Below, in pieces: positions 15,395-26,100 of a stretch of 55,847 bases of DNA. The stretch comes from Prevotella sp. (GTDB taxonomy: Bacteria; Bacteroidota; Bacteroidia; Bacteroidales; Bacteroidaceae), in NCBI GenBank assembly GCA_016285245.1, contig JAEEQH010000019.1, positions 1 through 55,847 on the forward strand, in the 5' to 3' direction. Numbering within the stretch: the stretch's first letter is position 1; each line of letters begins with the position of its first letter. The notes below the pieces were generated by a model, which had not been told where the DNA came from, made no database searches, and saw only the letters and a list, made by a program, of their open reading frames with translations. A program made the position numbers and the translations under genes.

Positions 15395-16396
15395 CTACTC
15401 CCACTCTGCACCCTCACGCAGCAGGAACTTGATACGTGGTTTCTTCGGCAGGCGCGGCTGTTGCCACTTGCCGCCGAGCAGCTGTATGACGACCTCGGGC
15501 TTTGCTGTCTGCTGGGCCTTGGCGACGGCTTCGTCGAGTGACAGGTAGTCACCACGGCCATTGGGATCGACGGCGATGTCGGCATCGAGACGATACTTGC
15601 TGAGGAGGGGAATCTCCCGACAAAGGGCGTCAGCCAGCAGACGGGCCACAACATGAGCGCCGTAGACATTGTAGTGGGTGTTGTCCTGACGACCTTCGGG
15701 CACACTCGGCTCTTCGCCGGGCTTGAACCACATATGGAGCTTCTTCGAGGCCTCGGTACCCAGTCCCTGCTCCAGGTCGTGGGTAATCTGATTGGCATCG
15801 ACGAAGTGGCAGTTCATACGCTGTGCAACGTCGCGAGGTGCCACACGGTAGAGTCCGTGGGTGTCGATGAGTGTGTCGCCCTCGATCATCCTGACGCCGT
15901 CCTTGAACGTCGTGGTGCGCAATTTCTCGTCGTCATCGTTGTCGGGTGCGTTGACAAAGAAGTTGCGACGGACGACGCAGTTCATCAAGACGGGTATGCC
16001 TCCGTGCTCGCGTGTCTCGCGGACATAGCGTGCCAGCATATAGTCGAACGTGGAGCCGGGGTCGGTATGACGGTCGGCCTTGGGTTTCTCGTCGTTGTGT
16101 CCGAACTGTATGATGACGTAATCGCCGGGCTTCATCCTGTCGAGCACCTTCTGCCAGCGTCCCTCGTTAAAGAAGCTCAGCGAGGAGCGCCCGTTGACAG
16201 CGTGGTTATCGACACGGATGTTGTCGTCAAAGTAGCACGCCAGAGCCATCGCCCAGCCACGTTCCTGCTTACCTCCAGAAATATCCTTCTGGGCGGCCGT
16301 GGAGTCGCCGATGACGAAGATGGTCGTCACCTTGTCGCTATCCGTTGCCGACGTGAGCAGCAGGAGCGTTATCAGCGCCGTCAGAATCTTTTTCAT
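15395..16396 (-). CDS. Rhamnogalacturonan acetylesterase (SGNH, CE12-like) with a truncated pectinesterase-like tail
   Basis: A 333-residue exported esterase. After the signal (KKILTALITLLLLTSA) the SGNH blocks are VIGDSTAA (catalytic Ser32), NHAVNGRSS, IQFGHNDE and the catalytic Asp/His pair in DNTHYNVYGA. It should remove acetyl groups from rhamnogalacturonan in pectin. The last 65 residues (about 269-333) no longer look like CE12. DIAVDPNGRGDYLSLDEAV and the following VVIQLLGGKW resemble the opening strands of a CE8 pectin methylesterase, which then stops. Only 54 bases remain before nadE, so the rest of that domain is not present here. Confidence 0.85.
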   Translation of the reverse strand: MKKILTALITLLLLTSATDSDKVTTIFVIGDSTAAQKDISGGKQERGWAMALACYFDDNIRVDNHAVNGRSSLSFFNEGRWQKVLDRMKPGDYVIIQFGHNDEKPKADRHTDPGSTFDYMLARYVRETREHGGIPVLMNCVVRRNFFVNAPDNDDDEKLRTTTFKDGVRMIEGDTLIDTHGLYRVAPRDVAQRMNCHFVDANQITHDLEQGLGTEASKKLHMWFKPGEEPSVPEGRQDNTHYNVYGAHVVARLLADALCREIPLLSKYRLDADIAVDPNGRGDYLSLDEAVAKAQQTAKPEVVIQLLGGKWQQPRLPKKPRIKFLLREGAEWE

Positions 16397-16437
16397 TGTC
16401 TCTTTCTTTTATTTCGTTATAACGTTATTACGACATT

Positions 16438-17799
16438 TTACGACAACTCGCCGACCTTCTTGATGAGCTCATCGGCCGTGAGCATCGTCTGCTCGCCGGT
16501 GGTCATGTCCTTCAGGGTCACCTTGCCCTCGGCAATCTCATTGTCGCCGGCTAGGGCGACAAACGGTATCTGCTTCTGGTTGGCATAGGCCATCTGCTTC
16601 TTCATCTTCGCAGCATCGGGGAACACCTCTGTACGAATGCCAGCCTGACGGGCACGTGCGGCGATGGGCATACAGTAGGCCGTCTCCTTCTCGCCGAAGT
16701 TGATGAACAGCAGACGGGTGCTGCTGATGGCGTCCTTCGGGTAGGCGTCGAGCTGGTTCAGCACGTCGTAGATACGGTCTACGCCAAACGAGATGCCGAC
16801 ACCCGAGATGCCCGGCATTCCGAAGATGCCGGTGAGGTTATCATAACGACCACCGCCGGTAATGGAGCCTATCTGCACATCAAGGGCCTTCACCTCGAAA
16901 ATGGCACCGGTATAGTAGTTCAGACCGCGTGCCAGCGTCAGGTCGAGTTCGAGCTCGTTTTTAAGACTACCACTCAAAACATTGAGAATGTAGCGTGTCT
17001 CCTCGACGCCCTTCATGCCCGTCTCGCTATCGGCGAGCACCTTGGCGATGGTGTCGAGCTTCTCCTCGTTCGTGCCCTGAAGCAGGATGATGGGCTGCAG
17101 CTTCTCTATCTGCTCCTCGGTGAGCCCGTCCTCGCGCAACTCGGCGTTGACATTGTCAATGCCAATCTTGTCGAGCTTGTCGATGGCCACGGTGATGTCG
17201 ACAATCTTGTCGGCAGCACCAATTACTTCGGCGATGCCGGAGAGTATCTTACGGTTGTTGATCTTGATCTGTACGCGGACGCCGAAACGTGTGAAGACAG
17301 TATCGACAATCTGCATCAGCTCGACCTCGTTCAACAGCGAGTCAGAGCCGACGACATCGCCGTCGAACTGGTAGAACTCGCGGTAACGGCCTTTCTGCGG
17401 ACGGTCAGCACGCCACACGGGCTGCACCTGGTAGCGCTTGAACGGCAGCTGCAACTCCTCGCGGTGCATCACCACGTAGCGGGCGAAGGGCACGGTGAGG
17501 TCGTAACGCAGGCCTTTCTCACACAGGCGGGCAGCCAGATGCAGGGCGTTGCGCTCCTGGAGCTCCTCGTCGCTGACCTTGCTCAGGAAGTCGCCTGAGT
17601 TCAGAATCTTGAACAGCAACTTGTCGCCCTCCTCGCCATACTTGCCCATGAGTGTCTGGAGCGTCTCCATGGCCGGCGTCTCTATCTGCTGAAAGCCATA
17701 GAGCTCGTAGACCTCGCGGATGGTGTTGAAGATATAGTTGCGACGGGCCATCTCCTGAGGGCCGAAGTCGCGTGTTCCTTTGGGTATGCTTGGTTTCAT
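16438..17799 (-). CDS. hisS: Histidyl-tRNA synthetase HisS
   Basis: Class II aminoacyl-tRNA synthetase charging tRNA-His. It has 453 residues. Motif 1 is near [17 protein letters not shown]. Motif 2 is in [29 protein letters not shown], and the histidine-specific [14 protein letters not shown] and GGGRYDNL lead into motif 3 (GISFGVDRI). The anticodon-binding domain occupies about the last 95 residues. Its ATG overlaps the purA stop by four bases, making fur-purA-hisS a translationally coupled operon. Confidence 0.97.
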   Translation of the reverse strand: MKPSIPKGTRDFGPQEMARRNYIFNTIREVYELYGFQQIETPAMETLQTLMGKYGEEGDKLLFKILNSGDFLSKVSDEELQERNALHLAARLCEKGLRYDLTVPFARYVVMHREELQLPFKRYQVQPVWRADRPQKGRYREFYQFDGDVVGSDSLLNEVELMQIVDTVFTRFGVRVQIKINNRKILSGIAEVIGAADKIVDITVAIDKLDKIGIDNVNAELREDGLTEEQIEKLQPIILLQGTNEEKLDTIAKVLADSETGMKGVEETRYILNVLSGSLKNELELDLTLARGLNYYTGAIFEVKALDVQIGSITGGGRYDNLTGIFGMPGISGVGISFGVDRIYDVLNQLDAYPKDAISSTRLLFINFGEKETAYCMPIAARARQAGIRTEVFPDAAKMKKQMAYANQKQIPFVALAGDNEIAEGKVTLKDMTTGEQTMLTADELIKKVGELS

Positions 17800-19067
17800 T
17801 TTCTAACGATTGTCTGGTCACGGTCTGGGCCGATGGAGATGATAGCGATGGGGGTCTCGAGCTGCTTCTCAAGGAACGTAATGTAGTCCTTGAAAGCCTG
17901 CGGGAACTGCTCCTCGCTGGTGAACTTCGTCATGTCGGTCTTCCAGCCCGGCAGCTCCTCATAGACGGGCTCGATGCCGTGCTCGATGTCATAGGGGAAA
18001 TAGTCTATCTGCTCGCCGTTCTGCTTGTAGGCCACGCACGCCTTGATGGTGTCGAAGCCGTCCAGGACATCGCTCTTCATCATGATGAGCTTCGTCACAC
18101 CGTTGACCATGATCGAGTACTTCAACGCCACGAGGTCTATCCAGCCGCAGCGGCGCTCACGGCCCGTGACAGCACCGTACTCGTGGCCCAGGTCACGGAT
18201 CTTCTTGCCCGTCTCGTCGAACAACTCCGTGGGGAACGGACCGGCTCCGACGCGTGTACAGTAGGCCTTCATGATGCCGTAGACGTCGCCGATCTTGTTA
18301 GGACCAATGCCCAGGCCCGTGCAGGCTCCGGCACAGATGGTGTTCGAGGAAGTAACGAAAGGATAAGAGCCAAAGTCGATGTCGAGCATTGTGCCCTGAG
18401 CGCCCTCGCAAAGCACGCTCTCGCCGCTCTTCAGGATATTGTTGATCTCATGCTCGCTGTCAACGATGGGGAACTGACGCAGGTACTCTACGCCCTCCAG
18501 CCACTTCTTCTCCACCTCGGTGATGTCGTACTCGAAGTTCAGCGACTTCAGGATAGCCTCGTGACGGGCCTTGGCGGCAGCATACTTCTCGTCGAAGCCG
18601 TCCAGAATGTCACCCACGCGCAGACCGTTACGGCTCACCTTGTCGGTATACGTCGGACCGATGCCCTTACCCGTGGTGCCAACCTTGTTCTTACCCTTTG
18701 CAGCCTCATAGGCAGCGTCCAGCACACGGTGCGTGGGCATAATCAGGTGTGCCTTCTTAGAGATGTGCAGACGCGACTTCAGCTCGTGGCCGCTCGCCTC
18801 CAGGGCCTTTGCCTCGTCCATGAAGAGGTCCGGAGCAAGGACCACACCGTTGCCAATGATGTTGACCTTGCCACCCTGGAAAATGCCAGAGGGCACCGAG
18901 CGCAACACGTACTTCTGACCCTCGAACTCCAGCGTGTGACCAGCATTAGGACCACCCTGGAAACGGGCTATCACATCATACTTCGGGGTCAGCACGTCGA
19001 CCACCTTACCTTTTCCTTCATCGCCCCACTGCAGTCCCAGCAGAACGTCAACTTTTCCTTTGTTCAT
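17796..19067 (-). CDS. purA: Adenylosuccinate synthetase PurA
   Basis: Joins IMP and aspartate using GTP, the first step from IMP to AMP. It has 423 residues with the N-terminal [15 protein letters not shown] loop holding the catalytic Asp, [12 protein letters not shown] with the catalytic His, [13 protein letters not shown] and the C-terminal guanine-binding [10 protein letters not shown]. It overlaps fur (stop at 19064) and hisS (start at 17799) by four bases each, so all three are probably made from one transcript started at the fur promoter. Confidence 0.97.
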   Translation of the reverse strand: MNKGKVDVLLGLQWGDEGKGKVVDVLTPKYDVIARFQGGPNAGHTLEFEGQKYVLRSVPSGIFQGGKVNIIGNGVVLAPDLFMDEAKALEASGHELKSRLHISKKAHLIMPTHRVLDAAYEAAKGKNKVGTTGKGIGPTYTDKVSRNGLRVGDILDGFDEKYAAAKARHEAILKSLNFEYDITEVEKKWLEGVEYLRQFPIVDSEHEINNILKSGESVLCEGAQGTMLDIDFGSYPFVTSSNTICAGACTGLGIGPNKIGDVYGIMKAYCTRVGAGPFPTELFDETGKKIRDLGHEYGAVTGRERRCGWIDLVALKYSIMVNGVTKLIMMKSDVLDGFDTIKACVAYKQNGEQIDYFPYDIEHGIEPVYEELPGWKTDMTKFTSEEQFPQAFKDYITFLEKQLETPIAIISIGPDRDQTIVRK

Positions 19068-19675
19068 TGTTGTTTCTTTCTATCTTTATTCTTAACTTTC
19101 TCCTTCGTGGCAGACGGTCCAGCCGTCTTTTTCGCCGATTTTCTTGTAGCCTTACCTGCAGTAGCCTTAGCCTCCTCGGCAGCCTTCTTTGCAGCCTCCG
19201 CAGCTTTCAGTTCCTTGTTCTTCTGACGCGTCAGCTTGCTCTGGCATGTAGAGCAAATGCCGTATATATATAAGGTGAAGCCGTCCTTGCGGAAACGCTT
19301 CAAGTGCAGGTTGCTGATTGCCTCAACAACCTCACGTGAACGAACCTCACTCACACTACCGCAGACCGTACACATCTGGTGGCAATGCCACTTGTTGTCG
19401 TAGCAGGCCTCATAGACCGTCGAACCCTGAAAACGGTGACGCACGACCAAGCGCAATTCCAAGAACAGCTTCAGCGTGTTGTAAAGCGTCGCACGGCTCA
19501 CCGGGAAACGGTACTCACCCGACAACTTCTCGCTCAGTTCCTCCAGCGAGAAGTGCCCCTCCATCTCGTAGACAGCCCTGAGAATTGTGTAACGCTCGGG
19601 CGTCCTGCGGTGGTTATTTATCTTGTGGTAGCTGTCGAGTATACGCTCGACGGCTGCCAATACGTTCTCTTTCAT
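19064..19675 (-). CDS. Fur-family transcriptional regulator with a Lys/Ala-rich tail
   Basis: A 203-residue Fur-family repressor. The winged helix (about 15-85) contains TPERYTILRAVYEMEGHFS and the recognition helix VSRATLYNTLKLF. The zinc site has HCHQMCTVCG and a second pair, CSTCQ. Whether it senses iron, zinc or peroxide cannot be read directly. The ordinary Fur fold ends near residue 153. About 50 further residues are almost only Lys, Ala, Glu, Thr and Arg, a histone H1-like tail that should bind DNA non-specifically. It starts the fur-purA-hisS operon with a consensus promoter. Confidence 0.9.
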   Translation of the reverse strand: MKENVLAAVERILDSYHKINNHRRTPERYTILRAVYEMEGHFSLEELSEKLSGEYRFPVSRATLYNTLKLFLELRLVVRHRFQGSTVYEACYDNKWHCHQMCTVCGSVSEVRSREVVEAISNLHLKRFRKDGFTLYIYGICSTCQSKLTRQKNKELKAAEAAKKAAEEAKATAGKATRKSAKKTAGPSATKEKVKNKDRKKQQ

Positions 19676-19700
19676 CTGATGTCAACTTCATAAAACCGCA

Positions 19701-19732
19701 CAAAGGTACAAATAAGTGCCGAAATAACCAAA
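19701..19732 (-). promoter_or_regulatory. fur-purA-hisS promoter (TTTG, 20 nt, TACCTTTG)
   Basis: Minus strand: -33 TTTG at 19729-19732 and -7 TACCTTTG at 19701-19708, separated by 20 nt. It is 25 nt before the fur ATG. Confidence 0.78.
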
Positions 19733-19757
19733 TTTATTTCATTTTTTAAGAAATAAC

Positions 19758-19785
19758 CTCACAACGGGGACATCCCCATTGTGAG
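19758..19785 (-). terminator. Hairpin after the AlkD-like gene
   Basis: CTCACAACGGGGA (19758-19770) pairs with TCCCCATTGTGAG (19773-19785) with one mismatch. On the minus strand TTATTTCTT follows. It is placed to end the leftward transcript from 19799 before the fur promoter. Confidence 0.6.
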
Positions 19786-19798
19786 ATTATTACCTTCC

Positions 19799-20437
19799 TC
19801 ATGCGTAGTTTCTGAGGGCGCTGTCGGCAAGTCGTTCGTAGACGAGTCCGAGGTCGGCAAAGTGTGAGATGCTGTTCATGGCGGCCTTGCGGACAGCGAG
19901 GATGAGGGGGGAGTCACCCGACTGCTGTAGTGCGACGAGAGTCTGATCCAGGAACTCATTGATACCTCGCTCATTAGGCTCCTGTCCGTTCATGAAGAGT
20001 CGGCTGAGGACATGGAAGCCGCAGAGCTGGTAGAGCGGTTTGTCGGAGGCTATCCACTGGTAGGCCTTCTGTGGCGCATAGGGTAGTCGGCAGTAGAGGT
20101 TCATGGCAGCCTGCTCGGCCACTTCAAGTGTCTCCGTCTGTTCCATCCAGATGTCAACGACCTCGGGTAGTATCTCATCGGGGGGCATAAGCATGGTGGC
20201 AAGAATCTTGCACTCGCGCACGTTTTCTTTCCACAGGGCGATGGCGAGATCGTAGAGTGTTATGTGTTGAGTGTAGAGTGTAGAGAGCTCGTCGGCTTTC
20301 TCTCGGAGGCGTGGGATTGTGGCTCCCCAGTTGAGGTGGTAGCCGACGCCCTTGTCGCGCATGGACTGTGCGACGGAGCCGTCCATCATCTGCCGAAACG
20401 ACTGCTTTATTTCCTTGACGACATCCTGTATCTCCAT
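19799..20437 (-). CDS. DNA alkylation repair (AlkD-like) HEAT-repeat protein
   Basis: A 212-residue all-helical protein resembling the AlkD/AlkC-type DNA glycosylase superfamily, which removes alkylated bases such as 3- and 7-methylpurines. Visible points are GVGYHLNWGATIPRLREKADEL, the helical pair LAIALWKENVRECKILATML (the conserved WxxxxxExR(x)L pattern) and repeated HEAT-type helices. Whether the catalytic residues are intact is uncertain, so activity is inferred. ATG 20437 is preferred; the frame reaches a TTG at 20470 only through ATTGAGA words (20438-20470). It follows the M49 peptidase gene closely. Confidence 0.75.
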   Translation of the reverse strand: MEIQDVVKEIKQSFRQMMDGSVAQSMRDKGVGYHLNWGATIPRLREKADELSTLYTQHITLYDLAIALWKENVRECKILATMLMPPDEILPEVVDIWMEQTETLEVAEQAAMNLYCRLPYAPQKAYQWIASDKPLYQLCGFHVLSRLFMNGQEPNERGINEFLDQTLVALQQSGDSPLILAVRKAAMNSISHFADLGLVYERLADSALRNYA

Positions 20438-20466
20438 CTCAATCTCCCAATTTCTCAATCTCTCAA
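20438..20466 (-). repeat. GATTGAGAGATTGAGAAATTG words before the AlkD-like gene
   Basis: On the minus strand the gap between the M49 gene and the AlkD-like ATG is made of ATTGAGA/ATTGGGA words. They contain TGA on the coding strand. Confidence 0.7.
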
Positions 20467-22440
20467 TCAAATCAGCGTACCATACTCCTGACTATAGCGG
20501 AGCATCTGGTGGCTGTAGCTCTCGCTGTAGCTGACGTCGACGTCCATTATCTCGCCGCTGGCGTCGAGGACGGGTATGAGCTGGGGATTGATGAAGCCTT
20601 TATAGGGCGCCAGGTCGAGCTTCTGGTAACGCTCGAGCACCTCCTCGTGAAGCACGGGGTCTATATGTACGGCATAGTCTTCGACGAGCCGTCGGGCGGC
20701 CTCGTAGTCGCCCTCGCTCTTGATACGTTGCACTTCGGCCAGCAGCTGTGCAATGAGCTGGCGAAGGCGCTCGTAGTCGCTAATGTGGAGGTAGGTCTTT
20801 CCATCGCGTTTGACAAGGCTCATAGCGGGTTCCCCACCCTCCTGAGGGCTGTCAGCATGAGCCAGGCACCAGCGGGCAATGAGTGCGCGGTTACGCATAT
20901 GCGCCTCCTCTATCTGGTTACCGGGGGTGATGCGTATGAGCTGTGTCATCAGGCCGTTCATCATATACGTGTAGTAGTGTGAACGATAGGCCTCGCCGTC
21001 GGGCAACAGGTGTAACTCGACAAGCTTCTCGTCGGCCATGTAGTAGAGGCCGAAGAGGTCGGCACGGGCCTCCTCGATGGTATTGCCGTAGGCTTTCAAG
21101 GCGTCGGGGTCTACGCCTGGCAGCAGTTGTCCGCTGCCGTGGCCCAGACACTCGTGTAGGTCGGTATGCAGGTCGTCGCAGAGGTCACCATAACGCTCAA
21201 TCATAGCCAGCGTGGCCTTGTCGTCGACGAACTCCTCACGGAATCCATTGCCGTGGGCGGCCTTGTTGTAGGCCTCGGTAATGTTGGATATGGTAATGCT
21301 TTTCGAGCCGTGACGGGCACGTATCCAGTCGGCGTTGGGCAGGTTGATACCGATGGCCGTCGATGGGTACTCCTCACCTCCAAGCATAGCGGCACAGATG
21401 ACGTTGGCGGAGACGCCCTTGACCACCGGTTTGCGGAAACGGGGGTCGACGGGCGAGTGGTCTTCGAACCACTGGGCGTGACGGGCAATAGTACGGGTGC
21501 GCTGGGTGGCGTCCTCGTCAATGTATTCGACGAGTCCCTCCCATGAGCCTTTTAGTCCCAGGGGGTCGCCGTAGACTTCAATAAAGCCATTGATAAAATC
21601 CACACGGCCGTCGAGACAGCTTAGCCAGCGGACGGAGTAGTCATCGAAGGTACGCAGGTCGCCCGTACGGTAGTAGTCGACAAGCCGGAGGATGACATCA
21701 CGCTGAGCCTCGTTCTCGGCCTCCTGCGCCGCCCGTTCCAGCCAGTAGACGATATGTCGCAAGGCATTGCCGTAGCGGCTGTCGACGGTCCAGGCTTCCT
21801 CGCAGAGACGTCCGTCGCGCTTCATGAGCGTGGTATTCAGACCGTAAGACGGTGGCTCGGGGTCGCTGCCGTCGCCCTTCATGGCGGCATAGTACTCCTC
21901 GGCCTCCTGTTGTGTGACGCCATCGTAGAAGTTACAAGCCGAGGTAGCGACGAGATCCTCGCCGTCGGCCTTGTTCACACGCTTGGGCAGCACGGCGGGG
22001 TCGAAGATGACGGGCTCCAGCAGGTCGCAGAGGGCGTCGACCGTCTGACCATCGGCCAGCGGCAACCGTCGGGCATCAACCTGATGGAGGACGTTACGAA
22101 AGTAATCCTTCGTGAACCCAGGCACGAACTTCTCGCAACCGTAGTGGTGGTGTATGCCGTTGGAGAACCAGACACGCTTCAAGTAGACCTCCAGGGCCTG
22201 GAAATCGGCCGTCTGGCGGTTCACACACAGGTCTGTATAGACCGTCTCCAGCGTCCGGCGGATGAGGAGGTTGTAACGTCCGTACTGGTCAAAAGTGATG
22301 TCGCGGCCGTAAAGGGTGGCCTGCGCAAGATAGTAGACGAGGCGCTTCTGCCGGAGCGTCAGCTGCCGGAAGCCCGGCAGGCGGTAACGCAACAGCTGGA
22401 GATCAGCAAAACGCTCGTCGCGGTAGTTGAATGACTGCAT
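20467..22440 (-). CDS. M49 (dipeptidyl peptidase III-like) zinc peptidase
   Basis: A 657-residue metallopeptidase of family M49. The zinc motif appears as HTDLHECLGHGSG (the HExxGH form used by bacterial members) and the third ligand in NTIEEARADLFGLY. Such enzymes remove dipeptides from the N-termini of small peptides. Proteins of this type in Bacteroidetes databases are sometimes mislabelled as dihydrofolate reductase. No signal peptide is seen, so it is probably cytoplasmic. The start is ATG 22440; a TTG two codons upstream is less likely. Confidence 0.9.
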   Translation of the reverse strand: MQSFNYRDERFADLQLLRYRLPGFRQLTLRQKRLVYYLAQATLYGRDITFDQYGRYNLLIRRTLETVYTDLCVNRQTADFQALEVYLKRVWFSNGIHHHYGCEKFVPGFTKDYFRNVLHQVDARRLPLADGQTVDALCDLLEPVIFDPAVLPKRVNKADGEDLVATSACNFYDGVTQQEAEEYYAAMKGDGSDPEPPSYGLNTTLMKRDGRLCEEAWTVDSRYGNALRHIVYWLERAAQEAENEAQRDVILRLVDYYRTGDLRTFDDYSVRWLSCLDGRVDFINGFIEVYGDPLGLKGSWEGLVEYIDEDATQRTRTIARHAQWFEDHSPVDPRFRKPVVKGVSANVICAAMLGGEEYPSTAIGINLPNADWIRARHGSKSITISNITEAYNKAAHGNGFREEFVDDKATLAMIERYGDLCDDLHTDLHECLGHGSGQLLPGVDPDALKAYGNTIEEARADLFGLYYMADEKLVELHLLPDGEAYRSHYYTYMMNGLMTQLIRITPGNQIEEAHMRNRALIARWCLAHADSPQEGGEPAMSLVKRDGKTYLHISDYERLRQLIAQLLAEVQRIKSEGDYEAARRLVEDYAVHIDPVLHEEVLERYQKLDLAPYKGFINPQLIPVLDASGEIMDVDVSYSESYSHQMLRYSQEYGTLI

Positions 22441-22455
22441 AATCAAAGAAAGGAC

Positions 22456-23004
22456 TCAGTTCTTGGCCTTCGCCGGTTTAGCCGTCTTCGCCGACTTCGT
22501 ACCCTTGGCCGACTTCGTACCCTTGGCCGACTTCGCACCCTTGGCAGACTTCGTGCTTTTGGTCGACTTCGTGCTCTTGGTCGACGGGTGGGCCACCTGA
22601 TGCTGCATACGATACTCACGGGGCGTCATGTTCATAATCTTAAAGAACGACGCATAGAACGACTGACGGTTGGCAAAGCCCACCATATCGCTCACGTCCT
22701 CCATATTCAAGTCATGGTAGCGGCGGTCCACAAGGATGGACATCGCCTCCTCGATGCGGTACTTGTTGATGAACGACGTGTAGTTCATGTGGAACTTCAC
22801 GTTGACGACGGCAGAGATATAGCGCGTATTCGTACCAAGGTCCTCGGCCAGCCGACGGGCAGAGTAGTGTTTATCCTTGTACTTCTTCTGCATCACGATA
22901 ATATCCAGGATCTTCTCCTTCATCTCGTCCATCAGCCTAGGGCTCACAAGGCTGCGATAAACAGCCTCTTTCTCCTTCTTCTCGGTAATATTGTACTTCG
23001 CCAT
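22456..23004 (-). CDS. AraC-family DNA-binding protein with a histone H1-like repeat tail
   Basis: A 182-residue regulator: a short lead (1-30), an AraC-type double helix-turn-helix (about 32-138) with YSARRLAEDLGTNTRYISAV as first HTH and MEDVSDMVGFANRQSFYASF as second, ending in the family TPREYR. Then comes a tail of about 40 residues made of STK, SAKG and GTK repeats (starting near 142 and ending AKPAKAKN). The tail DNA is a tandem repeat too, so its length may vary between strains. There is no ligand domain. It is transcribed divergently from the membrane AraC regulator at 23159. Confidence 0.88.
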   Translation of the reverse strand: MAKYNITEKKEKEAVYRSLVSPRLMDEMKEKILDIIVMQKKYKDKHYSARRLAEDLGTNTRYISAVVNVKFHMNYTSFINKYRIEEAMSILVDRRYHDLNMEDVSDMVGFANRQSFYASFFKIMNMTPREYRMQHQVAHPSTKSTKSTKSTKSAKGAKSAKGTKSAKGTKSAKTAKPAKAKN

Positions 23005-23100
23005 AACTCAAATTGTTTACCGGTTTATAGTTTTCCCTGCAAATATAGGTATTTTTTTGACATATTCCAAATTTTTTCTCCTTTTTTTCAAAAAAAATTG

Positions 23101-23108
23101 TATTTTTG
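23101..23108 (+). promoter_or_regulatory. -7 element (TATTTTTG) of the membrane regulator gene
   Basis: A TAnnTTTG match 50 nt before ATG 23159 in the AT-rich divergent region (23005-23158). No TTTG is seen at -33. Confidence 0.45.
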
Positions 23109-23158
23109 CATGAAAAATTTCCGTATCTGAGGTTTTTTGTGTAATTTAGCCGCGCAAA

Positions 23159-26100
23159 ATGGACTACACCGTCATGAAACGACTATCCCGCAACATAGCA
23201 ACAACCCTGCTGCTCAGCATGTTGGCCGTCAGCGTCGGCGCACAGAGGTTTCAGGCCTCGCTGTCGCACTACTCGGCCGATGACGGACTGTGTAGTAATA
23301 CCATCTCGAAGATAGAACAGGATGACTACGGATACATCTGGATAGCCACCTGGAACGGTCTGTCGCGATTCGACGGATACAATTTCTACAACTACATGAC
23401 CGGCAACGCTAGCCACATACCTGGGCTGCACAATCGTGTCATGGATATGGTCATCGACAACTGGCAGAACGTATGGATGAGAATGTACGATGGACATATC
23501 TTTGTCGTAGACCGCCGGAAGGACAAGATTGTCAACCCCCTAGAGAACGTCAGCGGCAGTCAGGACCTGAGAACCAGCTATCCTCTGGTGGTCACCAACA
23601 ACGGCGACGTGCTGGCATCGATGGACGGCGTCGGCGTCTACAAGATGCGGCTGGACCAGAACAACCCTGCGAACAACGAGCCACAACTCATTACCAGCAA
23701 CGGGCTCAACGTCACCTGTATGGCTGAGGGCTACCATAATGACATCTGGGTAGGCACCGACAAGGGTGTCCACCGACTGGACATCAACAACCTCGTCGTG
23801 GAACGCAAAAGCTACTTCCCCGACGAGAAAGTGAACAATCTCTACTCAAACGGCTACAACATCTACGTCGGTACGGAGTCGGGCAAGATACTCACCTTCT
23901 CGTACGGACAGCCACCAACATTCATCACACAGGCGCCCACCAGCATCTCGGCACTCTACGTCGACAGCTACGGCATCATCTGGTACTCGGACGTGGAGAA
24001 CGGCGTCTGCCGATACAAACCGGCATCGAACGACACCAAGCGCTTCCTGCACAACGTTCCCGCACCCGAGTATGACTCCTTTGGAGCGACCATCCACGAG
24101 TCTATGGGCACCGTGTGGATCATCCTGAACCACGGTGGCTACGGCTACTACAACCGCGAGACCGACGAGTTCGAGTATTTCCACAACGACCCCATCAACC
24201 CATGGAACCTCTCCAATACGGTACTCGCCGCCTGCGAACTCGAGGAGGGCGTCGTCTGGGAGTCAACCAACCGCCATGGACTGGAGAAACTTGAGATACT
24301 GAAGAACGTCATCACCAAGTCGATGCTCGTACCCGAGTCAGACTCCCCCCTGGACAACGAGGTGCGAGCCATGTTCTACGACAAGAAGCGTAAGCTGCTG
24401 TTCCTCGGCAACAAGAACAACACGATGTTCGTCATACGCCCCGACGGATCACGAACAGCCATCACGCACGACTCGAAGGGAAACCCCATTGGACGCCCCT
24501 ACGGATTCACACAGGACTCCAAAGGCAACTACTGGCTCTGCTCAAAGGACCACGGTGTGTTCCACATTAAGCCCCTGGACAACGGAGGGTTCGACATCAA
24601 GAACTACCACCATGACGACAACGACGAATACTCCATCAGCAGCGATGCAGCATACCAGGCTGTTGAAGACCGTCAAGGTAACATCTGGGTAGCCACCTAC
24701 GGCGGAGGCGTCAACATACTTGTGCCCGACAAGCAGAGAGGCTACAAGGCCTACCACTCTAAAAACGTCATGCGACGATACCCCCGCAACACGTTCAAGA
24801 AGATCCGCACCGTGGCACTCGACAGCGACGGCAACGTGTGGGCAGGCTCCACGGACGGCATACTCATACTATCGCTCCGCAACAATAACATTAGCGTCAA
24901 GAAACTCGAGAACTCAGAGCTGAAGCCCGACAATATCCTCTACAGCACAGACATCGTCACACTCGTCACCGACAACATGGGCTCCATGTGGGTGGGCACC
25001 AACGGAGGCGGATTGTCACACGCCATCGGAAAGGACAGGAAAGGCATCTGGTATTTCGAGACATTCACCATGAAGGACGGACTGTCGTCGGACGAGATTA
25101 AAAGCATTGCCATAGACCACAGAAACAACGTATGGCTTGCCACCGACCACGTTCTCAGCTCGTTCGACACACAGAAGAAGATTTTCACTACCTTCGGAAG
25201 CCTCGAGGGCGTTGACGAGACCATCTGCTCAGAAGGAGCAGCTGTAGCCCTGCCTGAGGACATCGTGCTCATAGGAACCCTGCACGGATACTATACCGTG
25301 GACCGCAAGAAGCTCTCAACGGGCAACGGTTCCATGCTGAAGCTACGCATCACCGATTTCTACCTCAACGGCGAACTGCTCAGCCCACGATTCAACAACA
25401 CCTACGACTACTACATACCCGAGGCCAAGAGCGTCACGATGCCCACACACGACAATGTCATCAGCGTCAGGTTCGCATCTCTCAACTACCAGCTTCAGCA
25501 CCGCGTACACTACCAGTACCTGCTCGAGGGATACGACCAGCAATGGCAAACGGCCGACAAGACGCGGACCATCACCTACAACGCCCTGCCCACAGGCACC
25601 TACCGTCTGAAGGTGAAAGCATTCCTACTTGAGTCGCCCGACAACTACGACCAGCGAGAACTGGAGATCGTCGTCCCGCCATACTTCATGCTCTCGAAGA
25701 ATGCCATCTGGATTTATATGTTCCTCGTGGGAGCCATCTCACTACTACTCATGTACATGAGACAGCGACACCTCATGCATCGCGAGAACCTCAGACAGCT
25801 GAAACTGGCAGGGGAGAAGACTTTCAAGAACGAGGAGGACAGGAAGTTCATAGAACAGCTCAACGAGTGGCTTGAACAGCATTACACCAACCCTCAGCTG
25901 AAGACCGACGAGATGGTCACCCTGACCAACATGAGCCGAAGCAGCTTCCACAACCGTCTGAACGACATCACAGGACAGACGCCGGAGCAGTATCTCGGCG
26001 ACTTCAGGCTGAAGAAGGCCATCCTGCTCCTGGAACAGACAAACCGAACCATCGTCGAGATAGCCCAGATGACCGGATTCGGCAACGCACTCAACATCAC

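Noticed and set aside
13682..15541. 619-residue open frame antisense to nadE
   Set aside because: nadE has complete catalytic motifs on the other strand; this frame resembles no known family.
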